Origin: Gerris lacustris
Lineage: Eukaryota > Arthropoda > Insecta > Hemiptera > Gerridae
Assembly: GCA_951217055.1 (NCBI GenBank)
Contig: OX578277.1
Span: forward strand, 65,194,388 to 65,258,387
DNA length: 64,000 nt
Direction: 5' to 3'
The notes under the pieces were generated by a model that did not search any database, had not been told where the DNA came from, and saw nothing but the letters and a program-made list of their open reading frames with translations. The position numbers and the translations under genes were made by a program. The stretch's first letter is position 1. Every line of letters begins with the position of its first letter. This document shows, in pieces, positions 24,345 to 35,929 of this stretch.

Positions 24345-25010
24345 CGTGAGACTTCACGCACAACCATTTATTTCTATGTAGTTTACTATTTAACAGTAAG
24401 TAATAAAGAACAAAGTATTTTTTTCTATATTTTTAACAGAAAAGTTTAAAATTATTTAGTGTTAATATCACTTATATAAAACTTGTGTTGTACCAAATTG
24501 TTTTTAAAAAAAATTAGTTTTACTTGGTGGAGTTTATTATTCATTAAAACCTATGCTTTTTATTATGCAAGCCACGGCACATACTGGCATATTGATAAAA
24601 GATAGTTGCAAGCAATAATTTTCACTCAGACACACGGAATTACTCAAATTTTAATTCACAGATATTAAGTAGTTAGAACATTATTATTATTATTTGAATT
24701 TTTATAGTTAAATATGATCATATGATAAATACTAAATGTAGTATGGTGGTGATTAAATATAGTGTAATATTTAGTCTATTGTGTAAATTATAAGATAAAA
24801 TAAACTAAAATAGAATAAATTATGTTTACCTTGCTCATTACTGGGACTCCGACCTCCCGAACAATTCTGAAAAACAAAATAAATACATTTATTAATAATA
24901 AGTATATTCGAATTGTAACAAAATATTAATCTTTAAATGATGAAAGGATAAAATAATCGTTGGTGTAATACGATTTCTTTTCAAACGCAATAAACTACAT
25001 ATTTATTATA
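24345..25010. other. AT-rich DNA, no gene seen
   Basis: Low-complexity AT-rich sequence between two repeats. Confidence 0.45.
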
Positions 25011-25011
25011 A

Positions 25012-25708
25012 TTAGTACAGTCAATCTGTAAATTTGTGCGGAAAAAATTTGAGGATGATTTTTTTTTGCGAGGATCGTTTGGGACACATGAGAAAAGCTT
25101 AACTCTAACTTTTCGGGAACATCCGGTTGCGGAAGTACGGGGTACGGGGTACAAAAGTCACAAAAAGTATATACCCTTCATGATGCAGGTCGTTGGAAAG
25201 CTCTTTAAGAGTACAGTAATGTTTGATATATACACTTTTGTCATATCTTCATATAAGATGGGGGTAATATGGAAAATCACATGGACCCTACTGCGAAGGG
25301 GGGGGGGGGGGGGGGGGGGGGTGTGGAACAAAACTGCCCGAGGACTGGAACCTGTGACAACGGAGCTGGATCCCGCACTGGAAAGACTCATGAAACTGAT
25401 TGCCTGCGGCTGTAAAATAAGCTTTTTTTCCTGTTTTTCCAATTTTCTCTCCTCAAAAATGAAAATATGACAAAAGTGTGTGTAACGAAAATTACTGTAC
25501 TCTTAAAGAGCTTTCCAACGACCTGCATCATGAAGGGTATATACTTTTTGTGACTTTTGTACCCCGTACCCCGTACTTCCGCAACCAGATGTTCCCGAAA
25601 AGTTAGAGTTAAGCTTTTCTCATGTCTCCCCAACGATCCTCGAAAAAAAAATCATCCTCGAATGTTTTCCGCAGACAGCCTCTTATCACGACAGATTGAC
25701 TGTACTAA
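25012..25708. mobile_element. Foldback element with about 240-bp arms and G24 run
   Basis: The left arm 25012-25250 and the right arm 25461-25708 are inverted copies. The outermost 18 bp (TTAGTACAGTCAATCTGT and its complement) are identical, and most of the arm matches apart from small indels near the ends. The 210-bp spacer holds 24 consecutive G (25298-25321). Open frames of 144, 94 and 81 codons arise because both arms read openly in both directions. They show no domain. Part of the left arm occurs again at 54455-54600, so it belongs to a dispersed family. Confidence 0.8.
25298..25321 (+). repeat. Run of 24 G
   Basis: Uninterrupted guanine run in the spacer of the foldback, able to form a G-quadruplex in principle. 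Confidence 0.95.
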
Positions 25709-25709
25709 A

Positions 25710-26199
25710 TTCAAAATCATTGAAATATTAATTATTTAGCTTAAAGCTAGTTATATAACAAGTGAACAATTCATGAGTTCACAGTAAATTAGTTTACACA
25801 ATCAGAAAAGTGCTTTTTTGTGATATCAAAAGCCATTGAAGAAACAACTCTATTATTTGTTTAAGTGGCAATTTTACCTTTATGATTACTTTTCAGGCAG
25901 AGGGAGTTGAAAATAATAATAAATAAATAAATAAGATGAAACTATAAAACTTAAGTTAATAATCAAATAATAAATCCGAACACTAAATTAACTTCAATAT
26001 AAATTTCCAAAAATAAAGGGGGCAGACAAACAACATCTTTTACTAGTACTGTATGGATTAGATATAGTTGAACTTAATAGGGGGAGACTTGGCTTAACCT
26101 ACGCGAGATGACTTATTTGCTAGTAGATTTTTGCTACAAGCACTTTTTTATGTTCTCTTTTAGCACTAGTAGCGCTAATTATATATATATATTTTTTAA
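25710..26199. other. AT-rich DNA, no gene seen
   Basis: Nothing recognised beyond simple AT-rich sequence. Confidence 0.4.
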
Positions 26200-27015
26200 A
26201 ATACGTGTGGTGTCGCGGGACACCCGGTAGGAACGAAGTTCCTTACGATTTTCATAAAATATAAATTATTAAATATAAATTATCACACTTCTAATATACG
26301 ATGCTAACTGGCGGAGTTTAAAAGGGACAAAACTTGTACTTTGAGATGTTAAGGCAAAATTGAAATAACTGATTTTTTTATTCTTTTATATTTATTTAAT
26401 TTATAATGATTTATAAGTATACACAATAATGAAATAAAATAAATATGTTTTGAATATTGAGAAAATAGACAATCATAATGAGTTGATATTTAAAGAGTAT
26501 GATAGTAATAGAGAGTCTAGTGTAGGGGGAGCCACCCCGCATTCTTATTATTCCACCCAAGTACAATCTCAGGACGTCACCTTTTCAACAATTATTATAA
26601 AATGTAAAATGTATCACTTCTCTACACAAAAACTTCTGCCTGAATCAAGTTGAAATTTTACATACCTGTTTCAATTGTAAGTTAATTGTAAGTTTTATTA
26701 AAATCGTTAAGTTAGCACATCAAATATTGGTAGAAACGTGTTTGTTTTCTCTATTTCAAACGTTTGAGTCAACTTTAAATAGTTTTAGCGATCTTTAACA
26801 CTTCTCTTATCTTGGTGTAGTGTAGCTGATGGTTTTATTAAAATACTGTATTTGCAAAAGTTGTTTGTCTCATCGAATAGATGAAGTTACAATTTTGTCC
26901 GTTCCTAAGTTTCCAATTTTACATTTGAAGCGTACGGATAACGTTGTCTAACTGACTAGTCCTGGGCATTGGTAAAATGATCATGAGTACCAAATTTCAA
27001 CTAAATGGTCAACTC
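26200..27015 (-). repeat. Repeat family D, copy D1 (tail end present, head missing)
   Basis: The plus-strand left border carries two adjacent hairpins, GGTGTCGCGGGACACC (26209-26224) and AGGAACGAAGTTCCT (26229-26243), also present in D3. The part from about 26590 to 27010 aligns with D2 (31425-31870) with many substitutions. The expected GACA tract and head hairpin are missing at the right end. By analogy with D2 the element is oriented on the minus strand. Confidence 0.65.
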
Positions 27016-29535
27016 AAAACAAAAAAGCTTAGAACTATACGTGGAAGATTCTTATGTCGAACTTTTTGTTAACATGGAAGGTATTGATTATAAAAATAAT
27101 TTAAAGCAGCAGCAATTCTATAATATTTTTTAACACATTGAAATGAGACGGTATTCACTAGTAAGTGGAAGTGGAATCTGATTCCAGGATATCAGAAGGT
27201 ATTTATTACAAAATCAAGTTATAATAAAGGGAGATAATGTGTACAAAGATATTATTTCATCGATGGCTCTTCGACTACTTCTTATATCTGATTCGGGAAT
27301 GCACCCTAAAGTGTCGGATAGCGTCCCTTCACCGACTAAGGGTAAGACGAAGATTACAGAAACACCCGAGGGTGTATGGGCGAGGGAGATGTAGCTAATT
27401 ATGCCCAAGGGGTTGGTGCAGCCGAAAACCTATCGATCCTTGGAGAGCCAAGGCAAATTCCTTTGCAGGACCACATGATCCTCAAGACTCACCCCTTTCT
27501 AAGAAGAGAAATTCCAAGGATTTAAAGGCGATTCCAGGGTCTTCACACCCGACAACTCGGATTCTATCCAGCCTACTACCCTTTAACTACAAACAATCTT
27601 GACAGTAAATCAAGTGAACATTGCAAATAAACGGGACCCTTTATTGCGATTTAACAACAATAAGGCATCTTTAAGTCATGAGTAAACGTATGTTTTGTAA
27701 CAATATATATCTTTACCAAGTGTTAGTACAGCCTAATCACTACAAAAACTAATACATTGAGCAAATAGCTTCTGATTAAACTTTCTAGTTATTAGATCAT
27801 GTGAAACGCTATGCAAATTTAACCGCTTTAATGATATGGAGTGCAATGAAAAACAGTGGAATTTTTGTTATATCGGATCAAATAAAAAATAAGGAAAGCT
27901 TTCTTTTAAAAAATAAAATAACGGTCTAGTTTGTATTTGTCTTAATTATTGACAGGATGGATTAAAGTATAATCATAATGATGTTCAAAGCCTTTTCTGC
28001 ACTTCATAAAGTTAAAAAAAACTTTATGAAATTTAACCGTCAAGAAGAGAATAAAATGTAAATAAAGTTATAAAAGCTAATGGTGTAAGGATGGAAAATG
28101 AAGAAAGAACAGCTCAGAGAAAGGGAGAAAAAATCTTACTTAAATATAAAAGTGTTGAAATGTTAAAAAAAAACAACATTCAATTGATATCATAAGGCAA
28201 GGTTGGGTACTCACTAGGAAAACAAGGGGTTGTTAGGGATATGGGTAAAAAGAGAGGTCTCACCTAAAGTAATGAAATTTGTAAACAAGAAACCCTCTCA
28301 TAACCTTTTAGTGATTTTAACCTCGTTGTAATTGTAACCTGTCTAGAGGGCGAAAAAAAGCTTGGGTGTTGAGGGAGGAAAAATTGGTGGAGATAAAAAA
28401 AGGGAGAGGGAGATGCTAAAAGGAGGGTTAAGGCGTTGAAGAGGAACCGTTTTTTTTGTTTTTTTTTTAAAAAAAAGAAACGTAGGTTGCCCTGTAATTA
28501 AAAAAGGAAGCGTTTGAGTACAAGCTCGATTAGATGCCCAGATTATACTTTTTATAAGCTGAAATGAGTTTTTTTTGGAAGGAAGAAAAAACCTTCTTAC
28601 TTTTTAAGACCTGCACTAATAAGAGCTCTTAATAGTCAAGTGGATACTAAGATTTTCTCTGAGAAGCTAATCATAATTAAACTCTTATAAACCTTAATTG
28701 TCTTTACAAATAAAATATAATTAGACTATAAGTATTTGCATTCATTTTTCTTTTTGTATAATTATAATATATACTATTATATTTTTAATAATACAAGATC
28801 CGATTCGACATTTCGCGGAGTGATGCACTGTGTAAAATTAACTGTTCTGTAAAACGAAACATTGGGAATATTCACTCAAAATCTCAAATTCTAATTGTCC
28901 CACTCTCGGACTAGCTCCGTCGACTTTCTTTTGTTTCCCAAAATAAAAATTTAGCTGAAAGTCTGCAGAGAACATCTCACTGAATCACTGCACAGAACAG
29001 CCTTTAAGAAAGATACTTTACCGTCGCATTTGACACTTGGAAGAGGAGTTGGGATCGTTGCATACATTCCTAAGCGGATAATTTTGAAGGGGATGGCAGT
29101 GACTTGTGGATGAAAGCTAATAATAATTTTAATGATGCCGGGAACTTTCTGATCGCTCCACGTAAGTATGTAATTCAAATTTCTTTTGGCAGGGTCAATG
29201 TATGTAAATTATTTGATGTGTTTATTAGACAATTAAAAGAATTTGTTCAGTTTTACAAAGGGTACAGTACAGTGGCAATTTTCAAAAAGACTACTGAGAG
29301 GGTACACACTATCAGCTTGTGTGGGCTGCTAGTAATCAAGTAGTGACCCACTAAACCCACAAACCCTGTGACGAGGCAAATTCCAGCATGAAATAATTTG
29401 GACATTACTTTCTTTGTGCTGGTGCCTCTTTCTTAGCCAACATAGGTAGGTAGGTTTAGACGCTCCTATAAGTTATTAAATATTAACAATATAATTTATA
29501 GCCATGTAGGTATATTTATAGTAACAATATAATTT
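27016..29535. other. Unique DNA with islands at about 27180-27600 and 28200-28520
   Basis: Two GC-richer, non-repetitive patches in AT-rich DNA. The opposing frames near 28951-29343 (75 and 79 codons) have no recognisable domain. No RNA gene seen. Confidence 0.35.
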
Positions 29536-29539
29536 AAAA

Positions 29540-29600
29540 ATAGTTTGCCAATTAGTGTGGCACATAGCTTCCTCACGAGCTATTTTTAATACTTTAATGT
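29540..29600 (-). repeat. Repeat family B, copy B4, 3' end fragment
   Basis: GTGTGGCACATAGCTTCCTC is the reverse complement of the 3' end seen in B1 (about 48770-48795) and B2. The copy is interrupted by A3 and appears to resume after it. Confidence 0.6.
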
Positions 29601-30748
29601 TTTTAGGGTTTTGTAGATTCTTCTCAAAACCCTTATGCCGAGGGTGATGTGTCCGTCTGTCCGTCGCTCTTTGGTTCATAGGGCCCGAACCGTTTAAGCT
29701 AAAGAGCTGAAATTTGAAATACTGGTGTAACGTTTTGACCCAACCACAGGAAAAATATACAGAAGTTCAAAATTAAATATGCGCATGCGCAATTCGCAAA
29801 AATGTTGTAAACTCAAAAATTTTTTTTTTTTTTAATTTTCGAGTGGGGTATCGAATGAAAACTGCTGAAGAGTAGGACGCAAATATATATAAGCTTTTGT
29901 AAATTTTGCATTCCTTATTGGGTAAAAAAAAAAAAAAAAATTCCCCCCCCCCAACCACTATACTTCGGCTGGTCCTAAAATTTCGAAATAATTCATGATA
30001 ATTATTGTGGGGCGATGAAAATTCCGGGAGTTCATCCCAAATTTTAAAAAATTGCCAATTTTGGCCGCGAAAATTTGAAGTGCTTCAAAAATTTTATTTT
30101 TTTTTAAATTTTGAGTTGGGTATCAAATGAAAGCTGCTGAAGTGTAGGACACAAAGATATAAATACATTTTCAAATTTTGCATTCCTTATTGGGTAAAAA
30201 AATCAAAATATACCCAAAAAAAATTCCCCCCCCCCCCAACCACTATACTTCGGCTGGTCCTAAAATTTCGAAATAATTCATGCTAATGCCTTATTGTGGG
30301 GTGATGAAAAGTCCGGGAGTTCATCCCAAATTTTAAAAAATTGACAATTTTGGGCGCGAAAATTTGAAGTGCGCCAAAAATTTTATTTTCTTAAAATTTT
30401 GAGTTGGGTATCATATGAAAGCTGGTGAAGAGTAGGATTCAAATATATATTTGCTTTTTTAAATTTTTCATTCTTTATTAATTTTATAAGTCAAAATATA
30501 CCCCCAAAAATGTCCCCCCTCCCCAACCACTATATAACGGGTGGTCCTAAAATTTTGAAATAATTCATGGTTATACCTTATGGTGAAGCGATGGAAATGG
30601 TTTGAAAAAAATGAATTTTTTTAGTCGTTATTACCGATGAAAAAATTGTGACCCCCCGGGGGATCGAACCCGGACCCTTGAGATCGAAGAATAAAATCAT
30701 AATTACATAACGGGCATGCTTTGCTTAATCTTCTACAAAACCCAAAAA
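29601..30748 (+). mobile_element. Hairpin-headed repeat family A, copy A3 with terminal inverted repeats
   Basis: The left end TTTTAGGGTTTTGTAGA (29601-29617) recurs inverted at 30732-30748 with one mismatch. After the hairpin come a CTGTC-type tract (about 29652-29666) and the GAAATTTGAAATACTGG motif. Three tandem monomers of roughly 270-295 bp follow (starts near 29838, 30107 and 30402), two ending in long C runs (29943-29952 and 30225-30237). Near the right end, 30661-30670 read on the minus strand is GGTTCGATCC, a good pol III B box, with a weak A-box-like TAAGCAAAGCA about 60 nt before it. Non-coding. Confidence 0.75.
29605..29633 (+). repeat. Terminal hairpin of repeat A3
   Basis: AGGGTTTTG (29605-29613) pairs perfectly with CAAAACCCT (29625-29633) over an 11-nt loop, and TTAT overlaps the end. 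The stem sequence differs from A1 but still pairs fully. Confidence 0.75.
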
Positions 30749-30749
30749 A

Positions 30750-31045
30750 GTTCTTGGACGCAAGTACTTCCCTGTGATTTTTATGCTTTTACTAATTATT
30801 TATTGTAAACTTTATTTATATTCCCCGTTTTTTAAATTTGTCAAAATTGTTTGGATTTTTTACATGAATTAAAGATATGTTGGTTCACAAAAATTAAGTG
30901 ACAGACCGACACGGAACCAAAAATGATCCCAGATGTCTGAAAAGGATTTCTGTCATGGAATTTTTGAAATCGGACACATAACAAATTTTCGTTCTTCAGA
31001 ACGATCACATAGCTTCCGTTACCTACGGTAAGCTTGAAAGCAAAA
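30750..31045 (-). repeat. Repeat family B, copy B4, main part with hairpin head
   Basis: The minus strand opens with the head hairpin (31012-31041), TATGTGATCGTTC, a reduced CTGTC tract (about 30902-30912) and later CCGTTTTTTAAATTTG as in B1 and B2 (plus-strand orientation reversed here). Together with 29540-29600 it makes one B copy apparently split by A3. Confidence 0.65.
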
Positions 31046-31390
31046 ATAAAACCATTATTTATTTCATCTGCAATAAATCTTCAAAACTTAAACGTCTTTA
31101 AGAGGCATGTTTAAAAATCTTTTAAGAGATCTGTAAAGTCATAGATTGTACAGTTCATGGTTGACATTTTGGGACTAAATAACAATAGTTCAATAATACT
31201 GGGGTTATTACTAGGCATCGCGTGGCTCTATCATTGAAGCGAGCGTATTGCAATGAAATACTGAATATTGAAATTTATTAATCATGATGAATGTCATAGT
31301 TGAAGATAAGCGGAAGAGGGTAGTTTAGGGAAGAGTGGGGGTACTCGGTACAAAGCTTTACTTCCTAAACAAACCTATACACTATACGAC
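31046..31390. other. AT-rich DNA between repeats
   Basis: No gene or repeat family recognised. Confidence 0.4.
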
Positions 31391-31399
31391 TATAACAAT

Positions 31400-31909
31400 C
31401 TTCACCACCCGCGGTAGCTTTTAAACAATTATTATAAATGTATCTCGTCACTACGCAAAGAATTTTGCTTGTATCAAGTTGAAATTTTGCATACCTGTTT
31501 CAGTTGTGCATTAGATGGTGTATATGAAGTTTTATTAAAATCGTTTCGTTAGAACGTAAGATATCGGTAAAAAAGGTTGTTTTCTCTATTATAAACGTTT
31601 AGGTCCGCTTTAATAGTTTTAGCGATCTTTATTAAGTCATAGCGGTGTCGCTGTTGGTTTTAGTAAAAAATGTTATTTGAAAAAAATGTTCGTCTCATCG
31701 AATAGATGATGATAGAATCTTTTCCCGTCCTGAAATTCCAATTTAATTTTTGTACCTCTCGTTTACGCGAGCGTTGCGCGCGAACTCATGGACGGATCAC
31801 GCTGTCCAACGAACTTAGCCTGAGTATTAGTAAGAGGGACATGTATACCAAATTTCAACTAAATCGGTCAACTTTTACTCAAGTTATCGTCACACGCGTG
31901 GACGTTACT

Positions 31910-31961
<52 letters not shown>

Positions 31962-32006
31962 CGGAGCATATTTCGTTGAATGTAGGAAGCTCGCTACGCT
32001 CGCTTC
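31400..32006 (-). repeat. Repeat family D, copy D2 with hairpin head and GACA tract
   Basis: On the minus strand it starts with a hairpin (31986-32006, GAAGC pairing GCTTC with an inner GC pair), then a long CTGT tract (31960-31910), then a TTGAAATTTGG motif, then sequence shared with D1 and D3 including ACGCGAGCG. The tail hairpins of D1 and D3 are missing. The 113-codon plus-strand frame runs through the GACA tract and is chance. Confidence 0.7.
31910..31960. repeat. (GACA)n microsatellite
   Basis: About 12.5 uninterrupted GACA units inside D2, the longest of the several CTGT/GACA tracts in the window. Confidence 0.95.
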
Positions 32007-32009
32007 AAT

Positions 32010-33635
32010 TACTTATTTTCGTTAATTTAATTTTTTCATTAATTTAGTTTTTTTTTTGTAAAACGTAAATCATCTTTTTGAAAGAAAGGTTTCTTCAACG
32101 TGAGCTAAATTGGTTTTCAAACACTGATGTGGAAGTTCTACTATGTAAAATAAGGATAGAAGTTTAAAATGAAAAGTGAAGATGCGGAAGGTAAAGATGT
32201 CTGTTAGGTTAACGTAGGAAGTGACGGTTTCACTAAAACTTGAGTAACGAAGAAAAAGAGGATATGAAAACGAAATTGAATGCAAGTTAGAACGAGATAA
32301 AACACACCCCCGAAAGGATATTGTTTTTCGTTCGTGAAACAGGCAAGGAGGGTTCTTAAGATATGTTTCGTAACCCTTCGTTGGTCTTTAAAGGAAGGAA
32401 ACAGGAGGAGGATAATATGAGTGTAATATTAGATATCTTCTTGCCGAAGACTCTAGGGGGTAACTGTAACTTTAACCATGAAGCAAGGGAAATATTGAAT
32501 ATCAACGACAATCTCTAATATTCATATCAGTTTAAGGGTTTTCCTTATTTTCATCAGCTTTATCAAGACATTTAAAACAGGTTTAAAGGGCGGTTTTTAA
32601 TTAAAACTTACCTTTTCCAAAGGGGAAAGTTTTTTTAAAACAAAACTTCTAAAAAAATTATGAGAATTGGAAAAAGGAGGGAAAATCCGGCAGGTGGATA
32701 TTATGAGGGTATACGTCTAGACGTTTTTTCCTCTCCCACTCTCCTAAACATATTTATTGCTATCGTGAAAACAACATAGAGGGAGGCAACACAGCTTTTT
32801 ATTTCTCAAAGCCTTCCCTCGATCTTTCGACTTATCGACACACGAAAAAACTGCTTCTGCAGCAAAAAGCAAACAATAATCGATATTTAATATAAATCTC
32901 AGTTCTCCCCTCCAATTTTTTTTACCTCGCAGGATTTCTCCTTTTTTATTGGTGTTCGGAACCTATAAATTATATTAGAGGAAAGCTGTAAACTAAATTG
33001 AAAATTGAGGTTGACTGTAATAAATAAAATGTTATTTTTTAGCACCACTCTTTTTCTCTTCTGTTTTTACTTACGTAAATGAAATAAAGAAATATATTCT
33101 TCTTTATTCAAGTAATAAGCTCAATAAAATTTTATGAGTTCCAATAGTCATAATTCGTGATTTGGAAAATATGCGTCGGCAAAGCGGCACTAAAATTATC
33201 GCCTTTTATTCAAGACTAAGAGAATAATAAAATAAATTCAATATAAACTGTAACAAAAGCTTCTTTTACAACTGATTCGAAAACTGATCTGCCAGTACAC
33301 AACATAATCAACAATATGTAATATAATTCCGTTTTTTTTTTAATCTCTCTAAACATTAAAACTGTACCAAAGTATATATTAAATTAAAAGTATTTAATCA
33401 GAAATAATATATTTTACAAAGAAAATTTATAAGTTAAAACCCCTATTTTAAATAAAATTATTTTTTGTTTTGGCGACCTTATAAATAATATCAGATTATC
33501 AGGTCTTGGTTAAACATTAACTTTGCTGCTAGAGGGAATAAAATAAAAGTTAATAAAGCTATATTATTACTTTATCAAATGTTTGATTATAAGTGTTATT
33601 AGTTTACAAGTGCTTTCTCGGAAAAAAGATTATTG
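32010..33635. other. AT-rich unique DNA, no gene seen
   Basis: Slightly GC-richer to about 32420, then plain AT-rich. No recognisable coding or RNA signal. Confidence 0.4.
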
Positions 33636-33639
33636 TTTC

Positions 33640-34150
33640 AATAGGAGGGCGAAGTGCCAAATAAAAGGTAGTTGACGTCCTTTGATAACCTCTTTTATTG
33701 AGAGCTAGATAAAAAGAGATCGGTTTGGAGACAGCAGGGATTTGAAGCCAAGGTCTAGAGGGTTTTATAGGTGCTGTGAGGCTTCGGGGTTAAAAGAGGG
33801 GCCTCTGTAATGAAGAGAAAGCCCGACAAATGGGGCCTCTTTGTACCCAGAGAGCAAAACCTTTTCTGAAAACAGGGGGTCCGTGTTTCTCTCTTTCACC
33901 TGTTGCAAAACACATTTGTATCTATTAGCCCTTCTGTAGAGGTTTAAGTCAAGCTATAATCAATCACACCGTTGGCCTCTCTGTTCCATAGGATCAACGT
34001 TTCGCTTTGTATTTAAACCAGTCAAACAGGTGGCTAACTCAACAAGCCGAAATCAAAGACAGTCCTTGGAAAATTGAATAATTTCCTTCAATTACCATGA
34101 GTTTACTTCAACTCATATAGATCGAATTACCCCTTCTCTCAAGAACAGTA
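33640..34150. other. GC-richer non-repetitive island
   Basis: A contiguous stretch of balanced composition without an open frame. Candidate conserved non-coding element, unproven. Confidence 0.3.
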
Positions 34151-34526
34151 CCTTTTCGGGCATATAAATAATGATTAATTTCTAATCTAATAAAAAAAAA
34201 AAGTGTTATACTACTCTATGATACACCATCCTCCAATAATTTGTAGAAGCGTGCTAATATCTTCGAAGGTTGTTCCCAGACATAATAGAAAGAAATTTTA
34301 ATTAAATGTTGAAATTATAGATTGACACTATTTTTTAGGAAATCCAATTAATAAACATACTCTTAAGATCAAAAAATACATTATTGCTGAGACGATTATT
34401 GTGTAAATAAATATGAAAATACAATTACGATATTTTTTCTCTTGACTTTTCTCACTAATTTAATTCATTATTAATTCGTCTTCTTGACTAATTGACAATA
34501 CAAACTTCAAAATAAGTCTTAAAAAA

Positions 34527-34528
<2 letters not shown>

Positions 34529-34562
<34 letters not shown>
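34529..34562 (+). repeat. Run of 34 A
   Basis: Could be the poly(A) tail of a decayed retroposon, but no element body or target-site duplication is recognisable beside it. Confidence 0.9.
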
Positions 34563-34564
<2 letters not shown>

Positions 34565-34599
34565 AGACTCCAAATGTTGGAGAATTGGAATGGCATATC

Positions 34600-35860
34600 A
34601 GATTAAAGATATGAAACAATTTTGAGCAGTTTTACTTTGGTACGTTGAACAAATATAATTGTTTTTCTTCAAGCGTTTAAATGTCCTTTTTCAAAGAATG
34701 TCCTTAGGTACCAAAGTACTATTCCTTTCTAAGAGGCTTCTATGTGAAATATCCCTTTCAAGCAGCTCCCTCCTCTTGGATTCCAGTGCTAAAAAAGTCA
34801 GTCCTTAGAATTAGATAATATACAGCAGAGAGGGAAGAGAACCAAGAATGCTTGCCTTTATTATTCAAAAGGGATGACCCTTACGTTTAGGGAATTTTTA
34901 AAGTTCCAGCCGGGTTCTCTCTCTCAAGGCTTGCCTCCTCTTGTTGTGGTCAGACCCAAGAACGCGTTTTCATGTCAAGAGCTCGTCCAACTTAAAACCT
35001 CCCTTTTCCTTAACCATCCCTTAGCTTTGTAGCTCAAATAGTTTCTTGGTCTTCCTCTCCCTAATATTTTTGTATCAACCCTTACAATGGGGATTTTATT
35101 TTTTAATAATATTTATTTTCTTTAATTAAACATGTTTCTTTAAGTCGATGGGTGCATTTGTTCACAAAGAAAAGTTAAAATTTAAGAAATGCTGTACTAA
35201 AAAATCAAGCCATTATTTTTTAAGTTTTCTCAGTAACTTTATACCAGTATCCTCTCAAAATATATACTGTAACCTACTTTGGGGTGACTCTATATGCAAT
35301 TATTTTAGTAGAGGATTACAGCTGAATTCTTTACTTAATTAAATATTTAAAGACAAAGCATTTGTAAATTTAACAACCAAATCTTTTACGGAAAGTAACA
35401 TAATGGCAAATAACATAAAGCAAAAGGGACGTAAAGGTATTGGGTAAAGCTTTTGCTACCAATCGCTTTAGGAGAATATTTTATTTTAAAAGCACCGATT
35501 CCAGAAGAAACAATCGCCTTAATACGCCTTGCTTTCAAAAAAGCAACTGATTTCAGTTTATTTAAAATTTGTTCTGTCGACAGAATTGCCCTCTCTGAAT
35601 CGTTCAAGAAAGGGGGGAGGAGAGAGGGGGCGTTGAGTGAAAGGACTGAAAAGTCATTGAATTCATTAAAAGAGAAACTTGAAAATGAACCGAACTGTTA
35701 AATGCCTTCCAAGAAAATATTTCTGCTCCGTCTCAAAAGAAGTGAAATCTCCCAAAGTCTGGGATATAATTGGCAGGGTAAGGGAGCATTATCCAGTTAC
35801 TCTTAGGAGGGAGATTTTTATTTCTCCACCATTATATAATTAAGGGTAAAAGGCGGGCGA
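34600..35860. other. Unique DNA with islands at 34700-35080 and 35560-35830
   Basis: Open frames at 35148-35342 and 35453-35701 (64 and 82 codons) show no domain. The islands resemble the others in composition. Confidence 0.3.
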
Positions 35861-35886
35861 CGTCACACTGTGGGAGACGGACCCCT

Positions 35887-35925
35887 CCTGACAGCCAAGG
35901 TCCCTGACGTCAGTGGCCTGTCAGG
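35887..35925. promoter_or_regulatory. CRE palindrome inside a larger inverted repeat
   Basis: CCTGACAG (35887-35894) pairs with CTGTCAGG (35918-35925). In the loop lies CTGACGTCAG (35904-35913), a perfect palindrome with the full CRE site TGACGTCA at 35905-35912. A half-type GACGTCAC lies 40 bp upstream at 35859-35866. CREB/ATF-type bZIP factors bind such sites in animals. Whether this site is used here is inference. Confidence 0.35.
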
Positions 35926-35929
35926 AAAG

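Noticed and set aside
25036..25470. 144-codon frame, largest after the LINE frame
   Set aside because: It lies within a foldback, reads through 24 G as polyglycine, and the opposite strand and arm are open too. It is an artefact of the repeat.
30640..30720. Possible genuine tRNA gene on the minus strand
   Set aside because: Only a T-arm-like B box is good. The D-arm is weak and no cloverleaf closes.
31706..32047. 113-codon frame with a Thr-Asp-Arg-Gln repeat
   Set aside because: It reads through the GACA microsatellite inside repeat D2.
34529..34562. A34 run as a retroposon tail
   Set aside because: No element body or flanking duplication could be found next to it.
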